64,000 bases of DNA from JACCXG01 sp963785755. Lineage in GTDB: Bacteria > Acidobacteriota > Vicinamibacteria > Vicinamibacterales > 2-12-FULL-66-21. The notes below the pieces were generated by a model, which searched no databases, was not told where the DNA came from, and saw only the letters and a list, made by a program, of their open reading frames with translations. This document shows, piece after piece, positions 33,301 to 43,012 of the stretch (its first letter is position 1; every line of letters starts with the position of its first letter). The DNA lies in NCBI GenBank assembly GCA_963785755.1, contig CAWAXG010000058.1, positions 1 through 64,000 on the forward strand, read 5' to 3'. Position numbers and translations under genes: made by a program.

Positions 33301-36300
33301 ACACCCGGCCGTTCGACGGTGCCCACGATCCGGAGACGGGTCGAGAGGTCCAGCCGGCCGTAGTTGTTGTCGATGCGGACGTCTTCGACCGAGGCCAGCG
33401 AGAGATCGAGCCGCAATCGCGAGAGAAACGGCGACATGGGCGCCGGCGAGTCGAGGCCCTGGCGCAGGCCCGAAAGCACCTGGCTGGAGACGAGAAGCGG
33501 TTCGCGATACGAGCCGCCCAGGACGTCGACGCGCCCGGCCAGCGTGGCGCCCGCGGCCGCCAGCGTGAGCGTGAGGTTGGCGTTCGATTCCGTCTGAAGG
33601 CCTTCCGGGTATTCCAGCGCCACGTTTCGCGCCAACATCGTCACGCGCCCCCTGGGATCGCCGATCGTCGTGACGTCGATCTCGCCGTTGAGCTCCGCGG
33701 CGCCGCCGTTCACCGTGCCGGCCATGCGGATGGTTGCGGTGCGACGTTCGTCGACCAGCACCGAACCCTCCAGCTCCGACGCGACCACGCGCGGCGCGTC
33801 CAGACGCAGCTCCCCGTTCGTCACACCGATGCGACCGACGACGTGCGGCGACCGCAGAGGACCGCTCACGGTGAAGTCTGCCTGTGCCGCCCCGCCCGTG
33901 GCGATGTCGGTTGCAAACGCTCCGAGGAGACGGAGGTCGAGTCCACCGTTCACGGCCACATCGACCTGAGGCGTCGTCCGCGGCAATGTTCGTTCCCCCG
34001 GAAGCGCGGATGGCGTTGCCGAGCGAATCCCAGTGCAGATCGGCGATCGATGCGTAACCGTCCTGAAGCCGCAGTCGCGTGGGAACCACCTGTTTGAACG
34101 GAACGCCGGCCAGCGTGAGCTCTGCCTCGTCCAGCACGGCCGATCCACGCACGCGTTCGAGCGCGAGCGCATCGGCCTCGGCGGTGATCGAGAGCACCAT
34201 CCTGCCCCCGACCTCTCGAATCGTGTCCGGCGTCAGAAAGGGCAGGAGCACGGCTGGGGTGATGTCGGTGACGCGCGCGTTGAGCGCAGCTGAGCGAGGC
34301 TCGTCTGGAAGCGTAGAGAGCCATTGCGACAGCCACGGACGAGCCTGATCGGATTTGGCTGGCAGCAGTCGCAGGGGCAGCAGGCCCTGGGCCGAGAGTT
34401 TTGCCGTCTGCCACGTCGCGCCGAGCGTCTGCAGCACGACGCGCGTGCGATCGACGGTGGCCGTGAGCGCCACATCCGTCGCCGGCGGCAGATCGCCGTA
34501 GCCCGCTGTGGCGGCGCGCACGGTCAGCGAGCCTGACGGCTCGGGCGCGCGTATCGTTCCAGCGACTGTCAGATCAAGCGAAAGCGTCCCGTCAGCGCTG
34601 ATGCGCGTCTCCGGGGGAAGCAGCGGACCGGCAATCGCGATGAGATCGGCGAGCGGACCGTTGGCTTGAAGACGAAGCGGCGCCGCCGCAACCGTCGTCG
34701 CGAGCGTTCCCGCCATCTGCACACGCGTGGTCTGGCCGACGACGAGGTCAACGTGCTCGGCGGTGATCCGGTCCGGCGAGACATCCAGGGTTGCGGATCG
34801 TTGCAGCTTGATGCGCGTGTCCTTCAGGGTCACCTCGAGCTCGTCGAGATCGGCCTTCGCCGCGACCTCGAGCGGACTGCTCAGCATGCCGCTGGCTCGC
34901 ACGCTGCCGGTGATGACGCCCTCGCCGATCGCGAATTGGTTCCGCAGATCGGCAGGAATGGAAGCGGGGATCGACGTCCGCTCGAAGCGGGCTTCGGCCT
35001 TGTAGCGATAGGGGCTGGTAACGTCGAGATCCGCTCGGACGCGCGCGGCGAGAGCCGGCGCGTCCGCATCGATCTGAGCCTGCCCGCCGGCGAGTGCGAT
35101 GACGGCGCCGACTCGTCCGATGGACGTTCCCTCAATCGCCACGTCGTCGGCTGTGAGCGTCGCCTGGGCACGCGGCACGTCGACCGTTCCCGCGACGTGG
35201 CCTTCGAGGCGCGCGCTGCCAGACATTGCGAGCGGCGTCGCCTGAAACCTGCGAGCCAGCTCGCCGATGTCGCTGACGTACGCGTCGAACCGGGCGCTGC
35301 CCCGGCCGCTCCAGGCGTAGTCGCCGGAAGCGCTGAGCCGTGCCGGGTCTGATCTCGCGTCGAGCCGCTGCACGCGCATGCCCTCGCGGTCGGCTGAAAG
35401 TACCGCGTCGACTGTGCCCGTGGGCCAGTCGGCCGCGCTCACCTCACGCGCGGCGAGCGTGGCGCGAACGGCCGGACGGGTGATCGTGCCCGTCGGTTCG
35501 AGCATCGAATCGAGTGAACCTTTCAAGCCGCGGCTGTAGTGCTCGGGAATCGACACGCCTGCGTCGCTCAGCGCGGCGACCGCCGCGCCGACATCGTCGA
35601 CTCGCAGTCGCGTGCGTCCGCCGAGCGTCGAGTCGCTCCGCTCGGGACGGAAGTGTCCGTTGATCGTGCCCGCGAGCGACGCCGTCGAACTGCCCGCCGT
35701 CAACGAGTGTCGTGCCGACCACGAGCCGTCCTTCAACAGGAGTTGGGCGTGTCCGCCGAGCGCCAGGCTGGCGCCACGCCGGGCTGCATCTCGAACCGGC
35801 TGCAGCTCGACGGAAGCATCAGCCGCGAGCCGGGACAACAGGCTGTCCACGCGGTCGCCGGTCGAATCAAAGCGCAGCTCCGCACGACCCGACGCGCGCG
35901 CGCCGATCGACGTGGGAAGCGCATAGCCGGCGCTTGACAGCGCGCGATCCAGATCGACATCCGCCCATTCCACCACGAGGCGGCTGGGCTCCGATGCCGC
36001 GCCTGGCAAAGCAATCTCGCCGTTCGCTTGTACGGAGCCCGATGGCGATGAGACGTCGAGCTGATGAACCCGGACGCGGTTCCCGTCGAGCGACGATTTT
36101 GTGACGAAGCGAACGCTTTGGAGTGGTCCGTACGCTACTTCACGGCCGGTTGCCACGAAATCCAGGGTTGGCGAGGCGACCGCTCCGCGTGCGGTCAGGA
36201 CGATCTCTAAAGCGCCGCTGACGCTGGCGGAATCGCCGGACGCCGCTGGAGGAGTCAGGCTGGCCGGGATGAGTCGCGCCGCTCGCGCAAGGTCCGCGTC

Positions 36301-37053
36301 CAGACGTCCGTGCAGCTCGAGACTCGGATTTCGGCCGCCGGCCTCGACGAATCCCCGTAAGACGATCCGGCCTTCCGGCGTGTCCATGCGCAGATCCGGG
36401 ATCGTGACTCGCACGCCGTCGAACGCGAGTTGTCCGGCAAGCGTGCCGGAGAGCGTGATGGTCTGTCCGGTCTGCGCGGGCAGCCGGACACTGAACGGGC
36501 TCGGCCCGAATGCGCCCGGGCGGGAGCTTGAAGGCGACGCATCGAGCGACAGGTCCAACGGCCCGAGGGCCACCGCGCGTCCGGTCGATTCATCGGCAAG
36601 CGCGACCGTCAGCGCGCTCAGGGTGACCGTGCCGAGATCCAGCGGCGGTGCGTCGCTGGAGGTGGCACGTGAGAGCGGCAGGTTGGTTGTCCCGTTCGCG
36701 TGACGAACGACGGTCAGCTTCGGACCGACCAGATCCAGCGTGTCGATTGCAACCGTGCCGCGGAAGAGACTGCGGTCCAGAACGAGGCGTACCGCCTCAG
36801 CTTGCAGAAAGGGAGGTTCCCCCGCGGCGGAGGCGAACTTGACGCTGCGAAGTTCGACCGATCGCGAGAGCAGCGCGTAGTGAAGACTCGCGGCGTCGAT
36901 CACCACACCCAGCTCTCGGAGCGCATACCCCCGAACGCGTTCCAGCACGGCGGCCCGAACGAACGGCAGGTGGAGCGCCGCGTAGGCGATCAGCAGCACG
37001 CCGGCTGACACGGCCGCGCCGAGGGCCAATCGCCGGACGAGCTTCCGAGCCAT
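30381..37053 (-). pseudogene. TamB-TamA fusion (DUF490 + POTRA + outer-membrane barrel), one frameshift
   Basis: One gene of about 2,223 codons. The N-terminus has a TM anchor (LALGAAVSAGVLLIAYAALH) and AsmA/TamB repeats of alternating beta-strands. The C-terminal DUF490 region follows (RPGVIGRIEASPDGEIYLAG NTYRIERLIVDFANP). Without a stop, POTRA domains begin at RIAAVRITGSPGFPERELRG, several follow (e.g. RVEFSGNAHLATSRLLQAAD), then a BamA/TamA 16-strand barrel with VRGYREDDLGPRS (the VRGY loop) and FGLGHAF ending in Phe. A one-base shift near 33985-34000 breaks the TamB part. Normally TamA and TamB are separate proteins that bridge the outer and inner membranes for lipid or protein transport. 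Here the bridge is one polypeptide. Confidence 0.85.
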
Positions 37054-37285
37054 GGGCTTTCGAGTGTATCAACTCGGGGAGGCCCGTGATTCGGCGTGTC
37101 AATTGCTGCTGATGCCCTTGCTCGACGAGACTGTGGTCTTCGGAGGGCCGCAGCTGACAGTGCGCGGTGATCTAGTAGTCAAGCGTCAAGGTGGCCTTGT
37201 CTTCATTGAGGCGTGCGCCGCGCCAGAGCTCGATCGCGGCTCATCCGCAAACCTGTGACAATGGTGGCGAATGCAGGAGCAGCCG

Positions 37286-38345
37286 ATGAAATCTCAGGTG
37301 CGGTCCACGCCGCTTCGGAACGTTCGCAGGCTCGCATGTGGTCTCTTTCTCGCGACCGCAATGGCTCGTTGGGCCGGCGGGGCAGACAACGCGCACGCTC
37401 GACATCTATTGGATTGACGTCGAAGGCGGCGCCTCGACCCTGATCGTCACACCGCAAGGGCAGTCCGTCTTGATGGACACGGGGTGGGCTGGATTCAACG
37501 ATCGGGACGCATCGCGTATCGAGCAGGTGATCCGGAAGGAAGCCGGACTCGTCCGCCTCGACTACGTGCTGATCTCGCACTTCCATGCCGATCACGCGGG
37601 TGGACTCGCGGCGCTGGCCAAGCGCGTGCCCATCGGTAGCTTCGTCGACCATGGCGACCTCGTCGAGGACAACCCGGCGGCCCGTGCGCTGTTCGAGCAG
37701 TACATCGCCGCTGCTGGAAAGCAGCGTCGCACCGTGAAGCCGGGCGAGCGGCTGGCCCTCGAGGGCGTCGAGCTGGTGATTGTCGCGGCCCACGGTCAGG
37801 TCTTGAAGGCTTCTCTGTCGGACGCCGCCCCCAATTCGACGTGTCAGGGATTCAAGGCACAGCCTGAGGACCGCGGTGAAAACGGGAGGAGCCTGGGTTA
37901 CCTGCTTCGTGCCGGAAAGTTCGAATTCCTCGATCTCGGTGACCTGTCCTGGAACTTTCAGCACCAGCTCGCGTGCCCGGCAAATCTGCTGGGGCAAGTC
38001 GATCTCTTTCAGGTCCCTCACCACGGCGTCCGCGACGATGTCGTGCCGCAGCAGATGTGGCCGATGACTCCGACCGTCGCCGTGATGAACAACGGAGCCA
38101 CCAAGGGGGCCGGGCCGGTCGCAGTCGAGACGGTGCTGCGCTCGCCAGGGCTCGAGGACTTGTGGTCGCTCCACCGGGCGCTCAACAACGACGCGGCACA
38201 CAACGCTCCGGAACGATTGACTGCGAACCTGGAGGGCACGGACGTTTGCGCAGGCGCGTGGATCCGTGCGCGGCTCGACGCCAATGGTTCGTACACCCTC
38301 ACCAACAGCCGCAACGGATACTCGAAGACCTATCAGGTCAAGTAG
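37286..38345 (+). pseudogene. Exported metallo-beta-lactamase-fold hydrolase, signal peptide frameshifted
   Basis: ATG 37286 with AGGAG (37275-37279) opens a signal peptide (RLACGLFLATAMARWAGG). A one-base shift near 37380 leads to QTTRTLDIYWIDVEGGASTL IVTPQGQSVLMDTGW, an MBL-fold start. The metal motif is ISHFHADHAGGLAAL (H-x-H-x-D-H). LGDLSWNFQ and VPHHGVRDD carry later ligands. The fold part alone is open from 37338 and about 335 residues. It resembles ComEC/RNase-J-like lone MBL hydrolases of the periplasm. If the indel is a sequence error the gene is intact. Confidence 0.82.
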
Positions 38346-38450
38346 CAGGACGCGGCGTGATCGACGATGGGCCGGCGGCCGGCCAGGCTCTTCTGTGGAC
38401 ATGCCACATCAGCCCGGGATATGCTCATGTAGCATAACCACAGGAGACAC

Positions 38451-41072
38451 ATGCCGGCGCCGAACCTGACGTCGTGGGGCCGATCGATCCTTTCCCGCAT
38501 TCACGCCGTCGTGACGCGGGCGCGCCGCGATCGCGACTTCGACGACGAGCTGCGAGAGCATCTGGCGCTGCTCATTGAAGAGCAGCAGGCGCGGGGAGTG
38601 CCCCTGGAGGAAGCGCGCCGGCTGGCGCTCGTGAAACTCGGACAGCCGGCCATCCTCGCCGAACGTCATCGTGAGTCACGGGGCCTGCCCGCTCTGCAGA
38701 TCGTCGCGCAGGATCTCCGCTACGCCGTGCGCACCCTGTGGAAGAGTCCCGGGTTCACCTGCGTCGCCGTGATCTCGCTGGCACTCGGCATCGGCGCGAA
38801 TACCGCCCTGTTCAGCCTCGTCGATGCGCTGCTGCTTCGCCCGCTCCCGGTGGCGGCGCCGGATCGGATGGTCTTCGTCCAGCGGACAGCGCAGTCCACC
38901 GGCAAGAGAATCCCTGTCGATCGGCCCGCGCTCGATGGCCTGCGTGCGCTTCGCGACATCTTCTCCGGCGTCGCGGTGAGCGTGCCGATGATGCAGCCGG
39001 TCATCACGATCGATGGCGTCGCGGAGCCTGACCGGCTCGTGATGCGCGCCTCAGACGACTTCTTCCGCGTGCTCGGTGTTGGTGCGGCAATCGGCCGCGT
39101 TGAATCGCCGCAGGTCGGCAACGACACGAGCGCCGCGGACGGCGTCGCCGTCGTCAGCGAACGATTCTGGACGCGGCGATTCGGACGAGATCGGGGAGTG
39201 CTTGGCAGCACGTTGACCGTGAACGACCGGCCGCATCCGGTGATCGGCGTCGCCGCCGCCGGCTTCCTCGGTTTGTCGCCGGACGCGTCGGTGGACGTCT
39301 GGCTGCTGTCGTCTGCCACCGAGTTCGCGCCGCCGTCCGCGATTGCTCGACTGCAGACGGGCGTCGCTTCGGATCAGGCGCAGGCAGCTGCCACCGCCAT
39401 GTTCGCGCACCTCGATCAGCAGTCAGCCGCGCCGCCGGCCGACGGGCCGATCCTGACCGAGGTGCTCCCGGCCGCTCACGGCGACTCGACTCTCCGCGAG
39501 CAGTACCGGGGGCCGCTCGTGGCGCTGACAGGACTGGTCGCGCTCGTGCTGCTGACGACGTGCACGAACATCGGCGGGTTGCTCGTCGTGCGCAACCGGG
39601 CGCGTCTCCACGAGCTGGGGGTGAGGGCGTCGCTCGGGGCGCGGCGATCGCGGCTGGTCAGTCAGCTGCTCGTCGAGAGCGCGGTGATCGCACTGGTCGG
39701 GGCGGCGGCGGCATGGGTCTTTGCCCGCTGGAGCGTGTCCGCGCTGCTCGCGCTGCTGCCCGTGACCACGATTCCCGAGCAGCTGGCCTTTCAGACCAAC
39801 GTTCGCGTGCTGCTGTTCATGGTGGCGCTGTCCTTCATTGCCGCGATGCTGTTCGGATTCGTGCCGGCGTGGCGGGCGAGCCGCGTCGACGTGACGGTCA
39901 CCCTCAAATCGAGCCAGACGACGGCAACGGCTCAGGGTACGCGCCGGCTCGGGCTCTGGCTCGTCGGGGCGCAGGTCGCGCTGTCGGTGGTTCTGCTCGC
40001 CGGCGCCGGACTCTTCGTTCAGACGGTTCGCAACCTCGCGCATGCCGACCTCGGGTTCGATCCGCGAAACCTGATTCAGGTTGAACTGGCGGCCCGGTCC
40101 GCCGGCATCCGGCCGGACCAGGTTCCGGCGCTGCACGATCAGCTCCTCGCGCGTGTCGTCGCGATCCCGGGAGTGGAAGCCGTGACCGCGTTTGGAACCC
40201 CGCTCTTTCCCGCCTGGGCGACTGCCGCCGAGCAGCCCTCGGACTACGCCGCCGGAATCGTCGGACCCGGGTTCTTCGAGCTGATGCGCATTCCTCTCGT
40301 TCGCGGCCGTCTGTTCACGATGGCGGACGCCATGCGGCCGGAGGGCTTCTCGATCGTCAGTGAGTCGTTCGCCAAACAGATGTTCCCCGGGGAGGACGCG
40401 ATCGGCAAACGCGCCGGCTTCGGCAATCTCGAAGTAATCGGCATCGTCGGCGATGCCAAACTCGACAACCTGCGATGGAACGTCGAGCCGTTCGTCTACC
40501 GGATGGGCCTCCGGCAGGCACGCTTGATGTCGGCGCTCCTGGTTCGAACGGCCGTCGATCCCGAGGCGGTGATGCGGCCAATTCAAGAGGCCGTGTCGAG
40601 CGTGAACCCGCGTTTACCCGTCTCAATCAGAACGGTGGACGACGTCGTGAACCGTTCGATCGCGCGTGAGCGGCTCGTCGCGATGACCAGCGGGTTCTTT
40701 GGCGTGCTGGGACTCGCGCTGTCGGGCATCGGACTCTTCGGCGTGGCCGCCTTCGCGGTCGTCCGGCGCACGAGCGAACTGGGCCTGCGGATGGCGCTCG
40801 GCGCGACCCCGTGGCACGCGGTCCGTGAATCGTTGCGGGAAACCATGCACGTGTTCGGTTGGGGACTGATTGCCGGGTCGGTCGCGGCGCTGGCCGCCGC
40901 GCGGATCGCGGGCCGCTTCATCTCCGGCCTGTTGTTCGGCCTGGAAGCGACGGACTGGATGAACGTGGCCGCGGCCGTAACGGTGATGGTGGTGATTGCC
41001 GCGGCCGCGTGCGTGGTGCCGGCGCTGAGAGCGAGCAGAATCGATCCGCTGACGGCGATCAGGTACGAGTGA
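38451..41072 (+). CDS. ADOP permease with N-terminal prefix domain
   Basis: 873 residues. It starts with the helical permease-prefix domain (RRDRDFDDELREHLALLIEE, EEARRLALVKLGQPAILAER), then the ADOP core QDLRYAVRTLWKSPGFTCVA VISLALGIGANTALFSLVDA LLLRPLPV. A MacB-like periplasmic domain, FtsX domain (RLHELGVRASLGARRSRLVS QLLVESAVIAL), second periplasmic domain and terminal FtsX unit (RTSELGLRMALGATPWHAVR; ALRASRIDPLTAIRYE) follow. The product is inner-membrane; the substrate is unknown and no ATPase is nearby. A hairpin at 41136 may end its transcript. The prefix-containing ADOPs are often controlled by PadR-like regulators elsewhere; none is seen here. Confidence 0.93.
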   Translation: MPAPNLTSWGRSILSRIHAVVTRARRDRDFDDELREHLALLIEEQQARGVPLEEARRLALVKLGQPAILAERHRESRGLPALQIVAQDLRYAVRTLWKSPGFTCVAVISLALGIGANTALFSLVDALLLRPLPVAAPDRMVFVQRTAQSTGKRIPVDRPALDGLRALRDIFSGVAVSVPMMQPVITIDGVAEPDRLVMRASDDFFRVLGVGAAIGRVESPQVGNDTSAADGVAVVSERFWTRRFGRDRGVLGSTLTVNDRPHPVIGVAAAGFLGLSPDASVDVWLLSSATEFAPPSAIARLQTGVASDQAQAAATAMFAHLDQQSAAPPADGPILTEVLPAAHGDSTLREQYRGPLVALTGLVALVLLTTCTNIGGLLVVRNRARLHELGVRASLGARRSRLVSQLLVESAVIALVGAAAAWVFARWSVSALLALLPVTTIPEQLAFQTNVRVLLFMVALSFIAAMLFGFVPAWRASRVDVTVTLKSSQTTATAQGTRRLGLWLVGAQVALSVVLLAGAGLFVQTVRNLAHADLGFDPRNLIQVELAARSAGIRPDQVPALHDQLLARVVAIPGVEAVTAFGTPLFPAWATAAEQPSDYAAGIVGPGFFELMRIPLVRGRLFTMADAMRPEGFSIVSESFAKQMFPGEDAIGKRAGFGNLEVIGIVGDAKLDNLRWNVEPFVYRMGLRQARLMSALLVRTAVDPEAVMRPIQEAVSSVNPRLPVSIRTVDDVVNRSIARERLVAMTSGFFGVLGLALSGIGLFGVAAFAVVRRTSELGLRMALGATPWHAVRESLRETMHVFGWGLIAGSVAALAAARIAGRFISGLLFGLEATDWMNVAAAVTVMVVIAAAACVVPALRASRIDPLTAIRYE

Positions 41073-41135
41073 AGGGGGAAGGCAAGGCGCAAGGCAAGAG
41101 CGGACAGGCAAGGGGGACAGGAGCGGGATCCCGAT

Positions 41136-41176
41136 CCTTCGAGCCGAGGCACGCCTGCCGGTCGTCGGCTCGAAGG
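41136..41176 (+). terminator. Hairpin downstream of ADOP gene
   Basis: Perfect 12-base arms CCTTCGAGCCGA (41136-41147) and TCGGCTCGAAGG (41165-41176) with a 17-nt loop, 64 nt after the ADOP stop. No T-run follows, so it may be a dispersed palindrome or a weak terminator. Confidence 0.45.
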
Positions 41177-41255
41177 CAACTCGTGTCTTCAGTGTTTTTC
41201 AGAGTTCATCAGCCCGCGCTCACGATTTCGTCGGACTGCCGGTTCATCCTGAGCC

Positions 41256-41606
41256 ATGCATCGAAAACACCTGCTGCTGCTCTGGAGTCCGCGGATTCTG
41301 GGGATCGCCGTGAGCCTGTTCCTGAGTCTGTTCGCGCTGGACGCGTTCGAGCCCGGTCAGCCACTCGCGCGTGCGTTCCCCGATCTGGTGATTCACCTCG
41401 CGCCCGCCGCTGCGGTTCTGGCGCTCGTGGCGCTTTCCTGGCACCGGCCGTGGCTTGGGGGGGTGGCCTTCATCCTTCTCGCCCTCGGCTATGCGGTGAC
41501 CGTCAGGCTTCGCCTCGACTGGATCGTGGCCATATCCGGTCCGCTGCTGACGGTCGGCGTGCTCTTTCTGTGGAGCTGGCGGAGTCACCCGCTGGACGCG
41601 AGCTGA
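41256..41606 (+). CDS. Small four-helix membrane protein
   Basis: 116 residues, four hydrophobic helices: RILGIAVSLFLSLFALDAF, LVIHLAPAAAVLALVALSW, LGGVAFILLALGYAVTV and WIVAISGPLLTVGVLFLWSW. This layout matches small DUF7670-like integral membrane proteins of unknown function. There is no catalytic motif. ATG 41256 is the only reasonable start. It stands between an ADOP gene and the dCache protein, in the same direction as both. Confidence 0.75.
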   Translation: MHRKHLLLLWSPRILGIAVSLFLSLFALDAFEPGQPLARAFPDLVIHLAPAAAVLALVALSWHRPWLGGVAFILLALGYAVTVRLRLDWIVAISGPLLTVGVLFLWSWRSHPLDAS

Positions 41607-41791
41607 CCGAACCGTCGACCGATTCTTTCAGCCATCCATTTCGCGGCTGCGATTAGCGTCTGCAAGCAAGCAGACTGACACGGCAGCTCGACCGTACCGG
41701 CTTGCCCACCACTACTTGACGTCTTGCCCCTGCGAGCCGAGATTGTGCCCAGTGCGCCTCCTTCGTCGGCGGTCTCCTGGAGGGAACGGGC

Positions 41792-42958
41792 ATGCCATCA
41801 CGCCTGGAAAGTCTCAATCAGCGCGTCTTCACGGTGATCCTGCTCGTGGCGTTGCCTGTTCTCATCGTCGGCACCGCCCTCGTCGTCAACATCGGTCAGA
41901 ACCGCCTCCGTGAATCGGAGAGTGCGCGGCTCGGGCAGGTTGCCGAGTACACCGCTGGAGCGGTCGATGCCTACGTGTTCCGGCGCATCCTCGACGCGGC
42001 GCTGCTCGGCCGCGTGCCGGAGCTCCGGGCCGCCGCGGCAGCCGGCACGGGTCAGCAGTACAATCAAGCGCAAGCGACCGAGCTCGACAAGGAATGGCAG
42101 AGAGACGGCGCGGCAGTCGCTTCGCGCATCGGTCTTCTTTCCTCGCCTGCCTCTCAGTTCCTCGCCGATCTGGTCAAGAACGACTCCGTCTATCGCGAAG
42201 TGCTGCTCACCGACCGCCACGGCCGGCTGGTCGCGGCCTCGAACGTCACCTCCGACTACTTTCAGGCCGACGAAGCCTGGTGGAGGAGTGCGTTCGACAG
42301 CGGGCGCGGCCGTGTCAGCGTGACCGACGTGCGACGCGACGAAAGCGCCCACGTTTACGCCTTCGAGATTGCCGTGCCGGTGCACAGGCCGGGAAGCGAC
42401 GAGCTCGCGGGGATCATGAAAGTCGTGGCCGACAGCCGCGAAATGCTGGCGGGCATCGCGGGACTGGAGCTTGGCTCGACGAGTGAAGCGATGCTCGTGC
42501 GCGCGGACGGCTCGATCGTGTTCAGCCGGCGGCCATATCGCGACGGCGATCGCGTCTTCGCGTCGGACCTCCTTATTCAGCGCCTCGAGGAGCGGGCCAG
42601 CCGCAAGGAGCCCCCGGGGCCGTTCACGTATGAGGCGCAGGCGGTGGAGAACGGCGCTCGACGCATCATCGCGATCGCTCCGAGTCAGCTTCCGCAAAGC
42701 TATCCGGAGCTCTCGTGGATGACCGCCGTCTCGATGGACGTCGACGAGCTGCGCGCACCGTTCCGATCGCTGGTCTGGTATCTCGTGCTGGTAGTCGTGC
42801 TCACGGGCGCCGCCGTCCTGGCGATTGCGCTCTGGCTCTCGATGAAGCTCGCGGCTCCGACGATCGATCCCGAAACGGTCATGCATCTCGTCGAGCATGC
42901 CCGCGTCCCTCGTATGGAGGATGCGGGGGTTCCGCTAGTCGATCGGCGAGCGAGGTAG
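41792..42958 (+). CDS. dCache-type membrane sensor without an output domain
   Basis: 388 residues. TM1 (RVFTVILLVALPVLIVGTAL VVNI) and TM2 (LVWYLVLVVVLTGAAVLAIA LWL) enclose a roughly 300-residue extracytoplasmic domain of double-Cache type (VYREVLLTDRHGRLVAASNV TSDYFQADEAWW, AHVYAFEIAVPVHRPGSDEL AGIMKVVADSREML). This is the ligand-binding module of chemoreceptors and histidine kinases. Only about 37 residues follow TM2, with no HAMP, kinase, GGDEF or MCP domain. The frame ends with a normal stop, and the downstream gene is on the other strand. It is either a truncated sensor or one that signals through a partner. Confidence 0.85.
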   Translation: MPSRLESLNQRVFTVILLVALPVLIVGTALVVNIGQNRLRESESARLGQVAEYTAGAVDAYVFRRILDAALLGRVPELRAAAAAGTGQQYNQAQATELDKEWQRDGAAVASRIGLLSSPASQFLADLVKNDSVYREVLLTDRHGRLVAASNVTSDYFQADEAWWRSAFDSGRGRVSVTDVRRDESAHVYAFEIAVPVHRPGSDELAGIMKVVADSREMLAGIAGLELGSTSEAMLVRADGSIVFSRRPYRDGDRVFASDLLIQRLEERASRKEPPGPFTYEAQAVENGARRIIAIAPSQLPQSYPELSWMTAVSMDVDELRAPFRSLVWYLVLVVVLTGAAVLAIALWLSMKLAAPTIDPETVMHLVEHARVPRMEDAGVPLVDRRAR

Positions 42959-43012
42959 CGAGGAGGAGGAAAGGGAGAGACCCAGGGAAGATTTCTTGGA
43001 ACACATTGTCGA

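Noticed and set aside
33066..34097. 343-codon plus-strand ORF inside the TamB-TamA region
   Set aside because: Shadow frame; no ribosome site or domain, and the opposite strand encodes a clear protein.
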